A stretch of DNA of 64,000 bases from Gammaproteobacteria bacterium. GTDB taxonomy: Bacteria; Pseudomonadota; Gammaproteobacteria; SZUA-152. Below, piece by piece: positions 1 through 8,472 of this stretch. Location of the stretch: the NCBI GenBank assembly GCA_029882975.1, contig JAOUJW010000019.1, positions 28,387-92,386 on the forward strand, written 5' to 3'. Below the pieces are notes generated by a model that was not told the DNA's origin, searched no databases, and worked only from the letters and a program-made list of their open reading frames with translations. Positions within the stretch are counted from its first letter, which is position 1. Every line of letters starts with the position of its first letter. Made by a program: the position numbers and the translations under genes.

Positions 1-2
1 GG

Positions 3-1646
3 GGTCGCAGTGTCTACCTCAACAAAAACAATCCATGGGTCAGTTTTAACGATAATGACAACGTTGTCACTGCGGCCCCCACCGTCAGCAATAGTGCTGT
101 TAACATGCTCATTGCTATGGGCTTCAAAAGAATTTTATTAGCCGGGTTGGATCTATGCTTTAGTCCTGAAGGATACACACACGCCATGGGTAGTGACGAA
201 AGAAAGCTCGGTGCGTTAGTGGGCGCCAGTCACTTATCGATACAAACGAACAGTGGTGAAATTGCTCAAACCGACAATAGTTTTTACATGGCTGCAGAAA
301 GTCTCGCCAAACAAGCAGAATACGCAACGACACAACATTGTCGGCTTATCAACTGTGCGCCTCATGCCGCCAAAATTCCCAATATAGAATATCAAGACTT
401 GAATAAAATACCACTTGAGCCATTGGGAGTGGATGTTTGGCAAACCATAGAACAAAGACTTTGCACCGATAATTCCACCTCCAGAATTGAGCATTATGAA
501 AAATGCCTAAAAGTATTAACTAAAGCCGAATACAAATTAGAGAAAATTCGAAGGATGTCCAAAGATGCATTGACACACAATAAGTGGCTTTTTGACAAAA
601 AGGGAGACCCGGGCTCATTTAAACACAAGATCAAAATGGACCGTATAGAAAAGGAATTGAACGGTGCATTAAAAGATTACAGCGTATTGTGTAAAATCTA
701 TGGGATGAGCGAGTTTGTCAAGACTCTCCGACCGGACGACAAAAGCGAATGGAGTGATGACGAGGTAGAAAAAGCCGGATTTACCTACTATGAAGCATAT
801 TTAACCGGTGCTGACAATTTGCTGAAAGAAGTCTGTTCAGCCGTTGAGAGGGTTCAGGCTCGCATTGAAGAGGAAAAACCCCATCCGGATTTTGAGTTAT
901 TGACATCTCAATGGGAACAGGATCAACAGTTTCACCGTGCAGCGCTTTGGAAGCAACGACAGAGTGACAGCTACTGTTTTACTACTACCATAAATACTCA
1001 AATCGCCAAATTCGAGCAACAATTCCATAGTGACATCCGTAACGAGAAACACAACTACTTGGTCAATATAAAGCAGCGTTCTAATCTAAAGGGAGTATGC
1101 AGCAAAGCGTTGGATCTATTTCGTCACAAAAACCTCAAAGGACTGGAACACTTGATCAATGGACTCAATACGCGCTCTGAATCTGAGGCCAAGCCATTGT
1201 TGTTGTTGACACAGGCCTACATCCTTGAATTAAACGACCAGCCGGATATGGCAATTTCCACATTGGAAGATCTTGTTTCCGATTGCTCAGATAGCAATCC
1301 ACTGGAATACGCGTTAAGCCGCCTGTCAGTTCTTTATCTGGGAAACATGGATTTGGAAAAAGCAGCAGGCACATTAAAATTCCTATCCGGCATCTCCAGC
1401 AGTTATATGCCGCAATACGCTGACATGTTGAGTATTAAGGGCGACAAAAAATCCGCCATTGATGTCTACACCGACTATTTAACTAAGATACCGGGTGACT
1501 ACGCAACCATGTTAAAACTGGGCCTGTTGTATTTGGATCTTGGAGTTACCGACGGTGCTCTTTGGATATTCCAGCACTTATATGATCTCGATCCCAATAA
1601 TTCGAATATAGCAAGGCTTTTAAATGACACAAAGGCATCCGCATGA
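3..1646 (+). CDS. Maf-type (DUF115) motility-associated glycosyltransferase, C-terminal part
   Basis: The reading frame is open from the first bases, so the 5' part lies outside the window and the ATG at 105 is internal. The visible start holds the MptE-like DUF115 signature (TVSNSAVNMLIAMGFKRI, then LAGLDLCFS), typical of Maf proteins that transfer pseudaminic or legionaminic acid onto flagellin. The last 200 residues resemble TPR helical repeats (a DQPDMAISTLEDL-like helix pair, then YLDLGVTDGALWIFQHL). The stop overlaps the next start as ATGA, placing it first in the legionaminic-acid operon, where it would use the CMP-sugar made by the genes that follow. The Maf assignment is from family signature plus context; the exact acceptor flagellin is inferred. 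Confidence 0.82.
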   Translation, partial: GRSVYLNKNNPWVSFNDNDNVVTAAPTVSNSAVNMLIAMGFKRILLAGLDLCFSPEGYTHAMGSDERKLGALVGASHLSIQTNSGEIAQTDNSFYMAAESLAKQAEYATTQHCRLINCAPHAAKIPNIEYQDLNKIPLEPLGVDVWQTIEQRLCTDNSTSRIEHYEKCLKVLTKAEYKLEKIRRMSKDALTHNKWLFDKKGDPGSFKHKIKMDRIEKELNGALKDYSVLCKIYGMSEFVKTLRPDDKSEWSDDEVEKAGFTYYEAYLTGADNLLKEVCSAVERVQARIEEEKPHPDFELLTSQWEQDQQFHRAALWKQRQSDSYCFTTTINTQIAKFEQQFHSDIRNEKHNYLVNIKQRSNLKGVCSKALDLFRHKNLKGLEHLINGLNTRSESEAKPLLLLTQAYILELNDQPDMAISTLEDLVSDCSDSNPLEYALSRLSVLYLGNMDLEKAAGTLKFLSGISSSYMPQYADMLSIKGDKKSAIDVYTDYLTKIPGDYATMLKLGLLYLDLGVTDGALWIFQHLYDLDPNNSNIARLLNDTKASA

Positions 1647-2656
1647 ACAGTCAAAACAACTACACGGCTTTGGTTACCGGCGCTGATGGCTTTATTGGTT
1701 CTCATTTAGTTGAAGCGTTGGTCAAATCCGGGGTAAATGTTAAAGCATTTGTTTTATACAATTCACTGGGTAGTTGGGGTTGGTTGGAACATGTGGATCA
1801 ACAGGTTTTGGATAGTATTGAAATACATTGTGGCGACATACGGGATCCGGGTTCCGCCAAATTGGCAGTCTCCGGATGTGATACCGTGTTTCATTTGGCC
1901 GCATTGATTGGCATCCCATATTCATACACTGCACCGGATTCCTATCTCGACACCAATATAAGAGGTACGCTTAACTTGCTCAATGCTGCACGGGACTACG
2001 ATGTGAATTATTTTATTAACACCTCCACCAGCGAAGTATACGGAAGTGCGCTGCAGGTTCCAATACCGGAAACCCACCCACTTCAACCACAATCACCCTA
2101 TTCCGCCAGTAAAATAGCCGCAGATCAATTGGCATTATCATACTACTATTCATTTGACTTACCTGTATCCATTATTCGACCCTTCAACACCTATGGACCA
2201 AGACAGTCTGCCAGAGCTGTGATACCCACAGTGATATCGCAAATTGCCAATGGAGCACAATCCATTAAATTGGGTTCACTATATCCCACTCGGGACTTCA
2301 ATTATGTCAGCGATACCGTAAATGGTTTTGTAAAAATTAGGGAAACCAAAGCAGGAATAGGTGAAACCATCAATATTGGCAGTGGATATGAAATTTCCGT
2401 ACAAAATACAGTTGAGCTGATTGCAAGTCTTATGGGGCAGCAAATAACCATAGAATCTGATGACCAACGTCTGCGACCGAAAAGCAGTGAAGTGGACCGT
2501 CTCTGTGCAGACAACAGCAAAGCCAAAACGATTGCGGATTGGTCGCCGGAACACGCGGGTATCGATGGACTAAAACGGGGTCTCAAGAAAACTATTGACT
2601 GGTTTTCCGACCCAGTCAATCTTTCCAAATACAAATCCTCTATTTACAACGTCTAG
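1643..2656 (+). CDS. legB: LegB-type NAD-dependent sugar 4,6-dehydratase
   Basis: Extended short-chain dehydrogenase of 337 residues with the NAD-binding GADGFIGSH motif near residue 14, the active-site TSTSEVYG segment and the YSASK catalytic pair. LegB family members convert a nucleotide-linked GlcNAc to the 4-keto-6-deoxy sugar, the first committed step to legionaminic acid. The ATG at 1643 overlaps the previous stop by 4 bp. The order legB-legC-legG-legI that follows, plus ptmE downstream, supports this role over the UDP-galactose epimerases it also resembles. With a PtmE guanylyltransferase in the same operon the substrate is probably GDP-GlcNAc rather than UDP-GlcNAc. Confidence 0.88.
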   Translation: MNSQNNYTALVTGADGFIGSHLVEALVKSGVNVKAFVLYNSLGSWGWLEHVDQQVLDSIEIHCGDIRDPGSAKLAVSGCDTVFHLAALIGIPYSYTAPDSYLDTNIRGTLNLLNAARDYDVNYFINTSTSEVYGSALQVPIPETHPLQPQSPYSASKIAADQLALSYYYSFDLPVSIIRPFNTYGPRQSARAVIPTVISQIANGAQSIKLGSLYPTRDFNYVSDTVNGFVKIRETKAGIGETINIGSGYEISVQNTVELIASLMGQQITIESDDQRLRPKSSEVDRLCADNSKAKTIADWSPEHAGIDGLKRGLKKTIDWFSDPVNLSKYKSSIYNV

Positions 2657-2662
2657 GCCTTC

Positions 2663-3847
2663 ATGAATATTCAGTCTTTTGTTTCCACTCTCAAGTCTTT
2701 CGCAAGAGACAAAGACGTGCTTAACCTGCACGAGCCGATATTCTTAGGCAAAGAAAAAGACTACGTCAACGACTGTATTGAAACCGGTTGGGTTTCCAGC
2801 GTGGGAGCCTATGTCAACCGTTTCGAAAAGGAATTGGCGGAATATACCGGATCCAGACGCGCTATTGCTGTTGTCAACGGAACGGCGGCCTTACACATTA
2901 GTTTACTTTTGAACAATATTGGAGAAAATGACGAAGTCTTGCTTCCGGCATTGACCTTCGTCGCAAGCGCTAACGCCATTGCCTACTGCCGCGCAATACC
3001 GCATTTCGTCGAGATCAGTCAAGAAACCTTAGGCGTAGATCCGGAGCTTCTGAGACGGTATCTTCAGGACACTACCTTCATCAAGAATCAACACTGTATC
3101 AATAGAAAGACAGGTAGACCCATCAAAGCCCTGATGGTCGTCCATGCTTTTGGACACTGCGCCTCCATGGAAGCGCTGCATCAAATTTGCCAGGATCACA
3201 ATCTAGCCCTTATCGAAGATGCAGCTGAAGCACTGGGTAGCACCTATAAAAACCAACACGCCGGTACTTTTGGTCAGGCAGGTGCTCTAAGCTTTAATGG
3301 AAATAAAATTATAACCACTGGCGGCGGTGGTGCCGTACTACTGAATAGCGAACGTATGGCCGAACAAGCACGCCATATCAGCACCACCGCCAAGCTACCC
3401 CATGGTTGGGAATATAACCACGACCAAGTGGGATACAACTACCGCATGCCAAACATAAATGCTGCATTAGGCGTAGCCCAATTGGAACAACTCCCCCAAT
3501 TTCTTTTACAAAAACGTCGATTGACCCAGATCTACAAAGAGCGATTCTTGGAATTCAGTAACGTGACTGTTTTTGAGCAACCGCAGAACTGCCATAGTAA
3601 CTATTGGTTAAATGTATTGCTATTGGATCAATCTCTCAACACAGAGGCTAAAGACCCCTCACTATTGGACCAGATATTGGCGGCCTGTCACGATGCTAAT
3701 ATAATGGTGCGACCTGCCTGGCGTCTTTTACATCAGCTACCAATGTACACTCACTGCCCAAAAATGGATCTCAGTTTCTCAGAAGACATTGTTAAACGGC
3801 TTATCTGCCTCCCCAGCAGTGCAGACTTGGTGAATCATGCTACCTGA
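2663..3847 (+). CDS. legC: LegC family PLP-dependent aminotransferase
   Basis: A DegT/DnrJ/EryC1 aminotransferase of 394 residues. It adds the 4-amino group to the keto-sugar made by LegB. The family features visible are GTAALHISL near the start of the cofactor domain, the EDAAEALGS segment, and the internal-aldimine lysine in SFNGNKIITTGGGG. It starts 6 bp after legB, and the next gene begins inside its last 11 bp, so translation is probably coupled. Length and motifs are normal for LegC; related PseC or PglE enzymes have a similar fold, and the choice of LegC rests mainly on the neighbours. Confidence 0.88.
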   Translation: MNIQSFVSTLKSFARDKDVLNLHEPIFLGKEKDYVNDCIETGWVSSVGAYVNRFEKELAEYTGSRRAIAVVNGTAALHISLLLNNIGENDEVLLPALTFVASANAIAYCRAIPHFVEISQETLGVDPELLRRYLQDTTFIKNQHCINRKTGRPIKALMVVHAFGHCASMEALHQICQDHNLALIEDAAEALGSTYKNQHAGTFGQAGALSFNGNKIITTGGGGAVLLNSERMAEQARHISTTAKLPHGWEYNHDQVGYNYRMPNINAALGVAQLEQLPQFLLQKRRLTQIYKERFLEFSNVTVFEQPQNCHSNYWLNVLLLDQSLNTEAKDPSLLDQILAACHDANIMVRPAWRLLHQLPMYTHCPKMDLSFSEDIVKRLICLPSSADLVNHAT

Positions 3848-5006
3848 GCATTTAAAAATATGCGCTATCAGCGGATCGCGCGCTGATTATGGCCTGCTGC
3901 TCTCCCTGCTCAAATCGTTGCAAAAAGATCCGCAGTTTACACTGCAACTACTCGTTACCGGCTCACATTTAAGTAAAAACCATGGCGACACCGTTACTTG
4001 TTTTTCAGAAGATGGAATTGCTATAGACCACCGTATTCCTATCTTAAGCAAATCGGACAGCCCCCAGGCGATCTGTAGTGCTGTTGCAAAAGCCGTTGAA
4101 GGATTCTCCGTAGCTTTTGCATCCTTGACACCGGACCTTGTACTCGTGTTGGGAGACCGCTACGAAATATTCGCGGGGGTCCAGGCTGCATTGTTTCACA
4201 AAATACCGGTTGCTCATATTGCAGGTGGCGATATCACCGAAGGTGCCTACGACGACGCCATACGTCATGCAATCACCAAAATGTCCCATTTACACTTTAC
4301 CACCAATACCCAATCCACATCGCGTATTGTCCAGATGGGCGAAAATCCTGAATCTGTATTTACCGTAGGTAGCCCGGGAATAGACTTAATTAAGTCATTG
4401 CAATTGTTGGACAAGCAACAGTTACAGAAGGTGTTAAGCATACCGATGCAAGAGCGGGTCTTTCTGGTGGGCTATCATCCCGTTACTTTGGAAACACGTA
4501 CCATTTCACAGCAGTGCCAAACGTTGTTTTCTGCATTGGATCAATTTCCAGAATCTACTGTGATTTTCACCAGCGCTAATGCAGATACCGAAGGCCATAC
4601 AGCGAATAAACTAATTCGGTCTTATGTTGCCAAACATTCTTTTGCTCACTACTTTGAGTCATTAGGGCAGTTGAAATATTTGAGTTTACTGCAATGTTGC
4701 AATGTCGTTATAGGTAACTCCTCCAGCGGTCTATACGAAGCCCCCAGTCTGGGTACTCCGACTGTCAATATTGGTATCCGACAAAAAGGTCGACTCAAGG
4801 CAGACAGCGTACAAGACTGTGAGTTAGACACAGATTCGATTATTAGCTGCGTCAAGGCAGCACTGAAAAGCGCAACCATTGTTGCGGAAAACCCCTATGG
4901 AGACGGAAACAGCGTAGCGCGCATTATGGCTGTTTTGAAAGATTTGAATCGGTTCAAACTGGATTCACTGGTCCAGAAGTCATTTTTCGAGGTAACCCGT
5001 GTCTAA
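3837..5006 (+). CDS. legG: Hydrolysing NDP-GlcNAc-type 2-epimerase (LegG/NeuC)
   Basis: 389 residues with the UDP-N-acetylglucosamine 2-epimerase fold: an N-terminal ISGSRADYGLL motif typical of NeuC/LegG hydrolysing epimerases, VLGDRYE, HIAGGDITEG, and NSSSGLYEAPSLGTPTVNIG near the C-terminus. It inverts C2 and releases the nucleotide to give free 2,4-diacetamido-2,4,6-trideoxymannose, the precursor of legionaminic acid. The ATG lies inside the end of legC and the stop lies inside the start of legI. The same fold serves sialic acid (NeuC); the aminotransferase and dehydratase alongside point to the diamino sugar. Confidence 0.88.
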   Translation: MLPEHLKICAISGSRADYGLLLSLLKSLQKDPQFTLQLLVTGSHLSKNHGDTVTCFSEDGIAIDHRIPILSKSDSPQAICSAVAKAVEGFSVAFASLTPDLVLVLGDRYEIFAGVQAALFHKIPVAHIAGGDITEGAYDDAIRHAITKMSHLHFTTNTQSTSRIVQMGENPESVFTVGSPGIDLIKSLQLLDKQQLQKVLSIPMQERVFLVGYHPVTLETRTISQQCQTLFSALDQFPESTVIFTSANADTEGHTANKLIRSYVAKHSFAHYFESLGQLKYLSLLQCCNVVIGNSSSGLYEAPSLGTPTVNIGIRQKGRLKADSVQDCELDTDSIISCVKAALKSATIVAENPYGDGNSVARIMAVLKDLNRFKLDSLVQKSFFEVTRV

Positions 5007-6072
5007 CTCTTGTTTTATTATTGCTGAAGCCGGTGTCAATCATAACGGAGAAATGGAAACCGCGTTCGAATTGGCACAGGCGGCATTGGATGCCGGCGCG
5101 GACGCAGTCAAGTATCAGTTATTTATCCCTGAAGCTTTGGTATTGGATGGTACCCCCACTGCAGATTATCAACAACGTAATACCGGACAGCAATCTCAAC
5201 TGCAGTTACTGCAGCGCTTAGCCCTACATTCTGAACAACACGCACAAGTGAAACAGTACTGTGAACACATCGGTATCCAGTATATGTGTTCTCCTTTTGA
5301 CAATAATAGCGCGGACTACCTCTGCAATGTACTACAGTTGGATACGATAAAAATCGGTTCCGGAGAATTGAGCAATGGCCCTATGCTATTGCAGATTGCC
5401 CAAAGCGGGAAAAATACAGTTTTGTCTACCGGTATGAGTACAGTAGCCGACATTCGTTGTGCCCTAAACATCCTGGCTCATGGATACTCTCGCCCAAAAT
5501 CAGAAAATCCGCTGCCATACACACAATTGCTGGCAACACCTCCGGATCTAAGTATTCTACGAAACAAGGTGGTACTATTGCATTGCACCACCGAGTACCC
5601 TTGCCCTGAAACTTCTGTCAATCTGTTGGCCATGCGCGATCTGGCGCAACAGTTTGAGTTACCGGTAGGTTTGTCTGATCACAGTGAAGGTATTTTAGCA
5701 TCGACCAGTGCAGTGTCATTGGGAGCATGTGTCATAGAAAAACATTTCACCTTAGATAAAAACCAAAACGGGCCCGATCATTGCGCTTCATTGAATCCTG
5801 CGGAATTCAGCGCTTTGGTAAAAGGAATACGAAGCGTAGAACGCATGCTGGGTAATGGCGTTAAACAACCAGATCCTGTAGAGTTACAAAACAAAAAAGT
5901 GGTACGAAAACATATCGTAGCCGCCTGCGACATCAAACAAGGGGAACTGTTCACAGAACATAACCTGACTTGTAAACGGACTCCATCCGGTATATCCCCC
6001 TTTTCTTTTTGGGAATTACTGGGTAAACCTGCCGGCAAGGACTACGCCATTAATGAGGAGATCCGGTTTTGA
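4999..6072 (+). CDS. legI: Legionaminic acid (sialic-acid family) synthase
   Basis: NeuB family synthase of 357 residues that condenses phosphoenolpyruvate with the six-carbon sugar to make the nine-carbon nonulosonate. An N-terminal TIM barrel opens with FIIAEAGVNHNG and contains CSPFD, KIGSGE and GLSDHSEG; a C-terminal SAF (antifreeze-like) domain follows from about residue 295. The start is a GTG with a GAGG element 6 bp upstream and an 8-bp overlap with legG. LegI rather than NeuB or PseI is inferred from neighbouring legB, legC and ptmE. Confidence 0.9.
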   Translation: MSNSCFIIAEAGVNHNGEMETAFELAQAALDAGADAVKYQLFIPEALVLDGTPTADYQQRNTGQQSQLQLLQRLALHSEQHAQVKQYCEHIGIQYMCSPFDNNSADYLCNVLQLDTIKIGSGELSNGPMLLQIAQSGKNTVLSTGMSTVADIRCALNILAHGYSRPKSENPLPYTQLLATPPDLSILRNKVVLLHCTTEYPCPETSVNLLAMRDLAQQFELPVGLSDHSEGILASTSAVSLGACVIEKHFTLDKNQNGPDHCASLNPAEFSALVKGIRSVERMLGNGVKQPDPVELQNKKVVRKHIVAACDIKQGELFTEHNLTCKRTPSGISPFSFWELLGKPAGKDYAINEEIRF

Positions 6073-6716
6073 CGCCTCCTTTGATTCTATTGGGTAGTGG
6101 TGGACACGCATCGGTGTTAGCCGAATGTATTCAATTATGTGGATTCAGCTTATACGCCGTTGTTTCCCCAACAAAACCCGAGGGCCCTTTGTTTGAACAA
6201 AGCGTATGGCTAAACGGTGACGCAAATGCTTTAGACTTGGATGTCAGGCAATACCGGGTAGTCAATGGCGTGGGTTCCATTGGTGACACGGGAAAAAGAA
6301 AAGCCCTGTTCGATTTGTACAAGTCTAAAGGTTTCTATTTCCAAAATATCGTTCACCCCAGTGCTGTGATTAGCCCTCACTTAAGAAACCTGGGCGAAGG
6401 TTTTCAAGCTTTATCCGGCTGTATCGTTAACACCGGGTGCCACATTGGTGACAACGTGGTCCTAAACAGTAGAGCCGTGGTGGAACACCACTGCCGCATA
6501 GGTAACCACAGTTTTGTGGCAAGTTCCGCGACCTTATGTGGTTCCTGTGAAGTTGAAGACCAAGTTCATATTGGCGCAGCTGCGGTTCTAAACCAGGGAC
6601 TCTTTGTGGGTCATGGCGCACTAATTGCAACCGGTTCTGTAGTCATTAGGAATGTAACAGCGAAAACCCTGGTAATGGGTGTACCCGCACGGAAGCAGCG
6701 TGATTTATCATGTTAA
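6069..6716 (+). CDS. legH: LegH/NeuD/PglD-like sugar acetyltransferase
   Basis: 215-residue member of the NeuD/PglD family: an N-terminal Rossmann-like region (LILLGSGGHASVL) followed by left-handed beta-helix hexapeptide repeats (SGCIVNTGCHIGDN, VHIGAAAVL). In this pathway it would acetylate the 4-amino group before the 2-epimerase step. The start is a TTG at 6069: it lies 8 bp behind a strong GAGGAG element and overlaps the legI stop as TTGA. No in-frame ATG lies near. An O-acetyltransferase acting on the finished nonulosonate is the alternative reading. Confidence 0.8.
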   Translation: MTPPLILLGSGGHASVLAECIQLCGFSLYAVVSPTKPEGPLFEQSVWLNGDANALDLDVRQYRVVNGVGSIGDTGKRKALFDLYKSKGFYFQNIVHPSAVISPHLRNLGEGFQALSGCIVNTGCHIGDNVVLNSRAVVEHHCRIGNHSFVASSATLCGSCEVEDQVHIGAAAVLNQGLFVGHGALIATGSVVIRNVTAKTLVMGVPARKQRDLSC

Positions 6717-7762
6717 ATCATGAATGGAAGAATATCGCCGTTAGACCTGACGCTACTATGCGCGAGGTACTGGCCCTTATTGATAAAACCGCTATGCAAA
6801 TCGCATTGGTGGTGGATGACGCCTGCCATTTAACAGGTACCATTACGGACGGAGATATACGTCGAGCCCTGCTCAAAGGTGAAAACCTGGACACAGCGGT
6901 ACACCTATTTATGAATCCCAATGCCGTTACCGGTTTGGTGGACGAAGATCCGCTAAGTTGGCAACGCGCTATGCAACGTCACTCATTAAAACACCTTCCC
7001 CTATTAGATGCGTCCGGCTGTATCAGAGCACTGGCCCGACTGGAGATACCCCAGGAACCTAAACGGGAAAACCGTGTGGTGCTCATGGCCGGAGGTCTCG
7101 GAACACGTCTACGTCCCCTTACACAAAGCAAACCCAAACCGTTACTTACCGTTGGAGACCGACCTATCATAGAAACGATAATTGAAAATTTTGCACAGCA
7201 GGGTTTTTACCAATTTACCCTATGCATCAATTATCAAGGGGAGAAAATCAAAGCATATTGCGGAGATGGAAACAAATGGGGTGTACAAATAGACTATGTG
7301 GAAGAATCCAAACGACTGGGAACTGCGGGTGCTTTAGCGTTGTTATCTGAGAGACCGGATTTACCCTTTTTTGTGATGAATGGAGATTTGTTAACAAAAG
7401 TGGATTTCGTTCGGTTTTTGGATTTTCACAAAAAACAAGACAACCATGCCAGCATGTGCGTTCGAGAATACAGATATCAGATCCCGTATGGTGTTGTGGA
7501 TCTGGACCAACACAAAATAGTGCAATTGCGGGAAAAGCCGGTCTTCTATCACAATGTCAACGCAGGAATTTATTTGCTCAATCCGGAAGTGCTGCAATTA
7601 ATACCCCGTAACACCTATTTCGATATGCCCCAATTATTCGATCATCTAATATCCGAGAGTTATCAAGCGGGCAGTTTTCCTCTGCGTGAATATTGGATGG
7701 ATGTCGGCAGGATGGAGGATTTCCATCAAGCCCACAGCGACTACATAGAGCAATTCGGATGA
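6710..7762 (+). CDS. ptmE: CBS-domain sugar-1-phosphate guanylyltransferase, PtmE-like
   Basis: 350 residues: two CBS motifs occupy about residues 8-115, then a nucleotidyltransferase domain with VVLMAGGLGTRLRPLT near residue 123 and FVMNGDLL further on. This architecture is that of Campylobacter PtmE, which makes GDP-glucosamine from glucosamine-1-phosphate for legionaminic acid. Its place between legH and legF therefore suggests the GDP-linked route. It overlaps legH by 7 bp and legF by 4 bp. No PtmF, PtmA or PgmL partner is in the window; they may be elsewhere, or housekeeping enzymes may supply the substrate. Confidence 0.82.
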   Translation: MLNHEWKNIAVRPDATMREVLALIDKTAMQIALVVDDACHLTGTITDGDIRRALLKGENLDTAVHLFMNPNAVTGLVDEDPLSWQRAMQRHSLKHLPLLDASGCIRALARLEIPQEPKRENRVVLMAGGLGTRLRPLTQSKPKPLLTVGDRPIIETIIENFAQQGFYQFTLCINYQGEKIKAYCGDGNKWGVQIDYVEESKRLGTAGALALLSERPDLPFFVMNGDLLTKVDFVRFLDFHKKQDNHASMCVREYRYQIPYGVVDLDQHKIVQLREKPVFYHNVNAGIYLLNPEVLQLIPRNTYFDMPQLFDHLISESYQAGSFPLREYWMDVGRMEDFHQAHSDYIEQFG

Positions 7763-8472
7763 TCGACAACAAGCGAATCTTAGCAGTTATTCCTGCCAGA
7801 GGCGGGTCAAAAGGATTACCCGGCAAAAATATTCTCACATTACTCGGTAAACCACTAATCGCCTGGACCATTGAAAGCGCTTTGAACTCGCACCTCATAG
7901 ACCATACTATCGTATCTTCGGATGCGGAGGACATTATTGCGGTTGCAGAACAATTACGTTGTCAGGTACCGTTCCGACGCCCCGAAAACTTGTCCGGTGA
8001 TGACAGCAGTAGCATAGACGTCCTCATTCACGCATTGGAACAGGTGCCCGGCTATGACTATATAGTTTTGTTGCAACCCACAAGTCCATTGCGTACCACA
8101 GAAGATATCGATTCCGCTATAAAACACATGTTCCGGAATAAGGCCAGCAGTTGTGTTTCCGTTTCGCGGCTCAACAAAGCCTTACAGTGGATGTTTTACC
8201 TGGATGAACAAAGTCATTTGTTCCCGGTTGACCAAATCAGCAGCAGCCCACGACAAAAACTCCCAACACTATTTGCACTCAATGGTGCTATTTACGTGAT
8301 TAACTCACAATTACTTATGAGCAGCCGAAAACTGATTCATTCTGATACGGTGGCTTTTACGATGGATCCTTCACACTCGGTGGATATTGATGACAAGGGC
8401 GATTTGGAATACGCCCGGTTCTTGTTGTCGCAACGAAAACAAAGGCACAAATATGAGCAACCATCCCGCTAA
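7759..8472 (+). CDS. legF: CMP-legionaminic acid (acylneuraminate) cytidylyltransferase
   Basis: 237 residues, NeuA/LegF family, activating the nonulosonate with CTP before transfer. The CTP-binding motif AVIPARGGSKGLPGKN sits about 7 residues from the start, and LLQPTSPLR and the C-terminal DIDDKGDLEYA segment are present. I place the start at ATG 7759, which overlaps the ptmE stop as ATGA and puts the motif at the usual distance; an upstream in-frame ATG at 7693 lies inside ptmE and would add an unrelated tail. Product should be used by the Maf transferase at the window start. Confidence 0.88.
   Translation: MIDNKRILAVIPARGGSKGLPGKNILTLLGKPLIAWTIESALNSHLIDHTIVSSDAEDIIAVAEQLRCQVPFRRPENLSGDDSSSIDVLIHALEQVPGYDYIVLLQPTSPLRTTEDIDSAIKHMFRNKASSCVSVSRLNKALQWMFYLDEQSHLFPVDQISSSPRQKLPTLFALNGAIYVINSQLLMSSRKLIHSDTVAFTMDPSHSVDIDDKGDLEYARFLLSQRKQRHKYEQPSR

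Noticed and set aside
7693..7758. Longer N-terminus for LegF
   Set aside because: It lies inside ptmE and moves the CTP motif away from its usual place; the ATGA overlap at 7759 is better.
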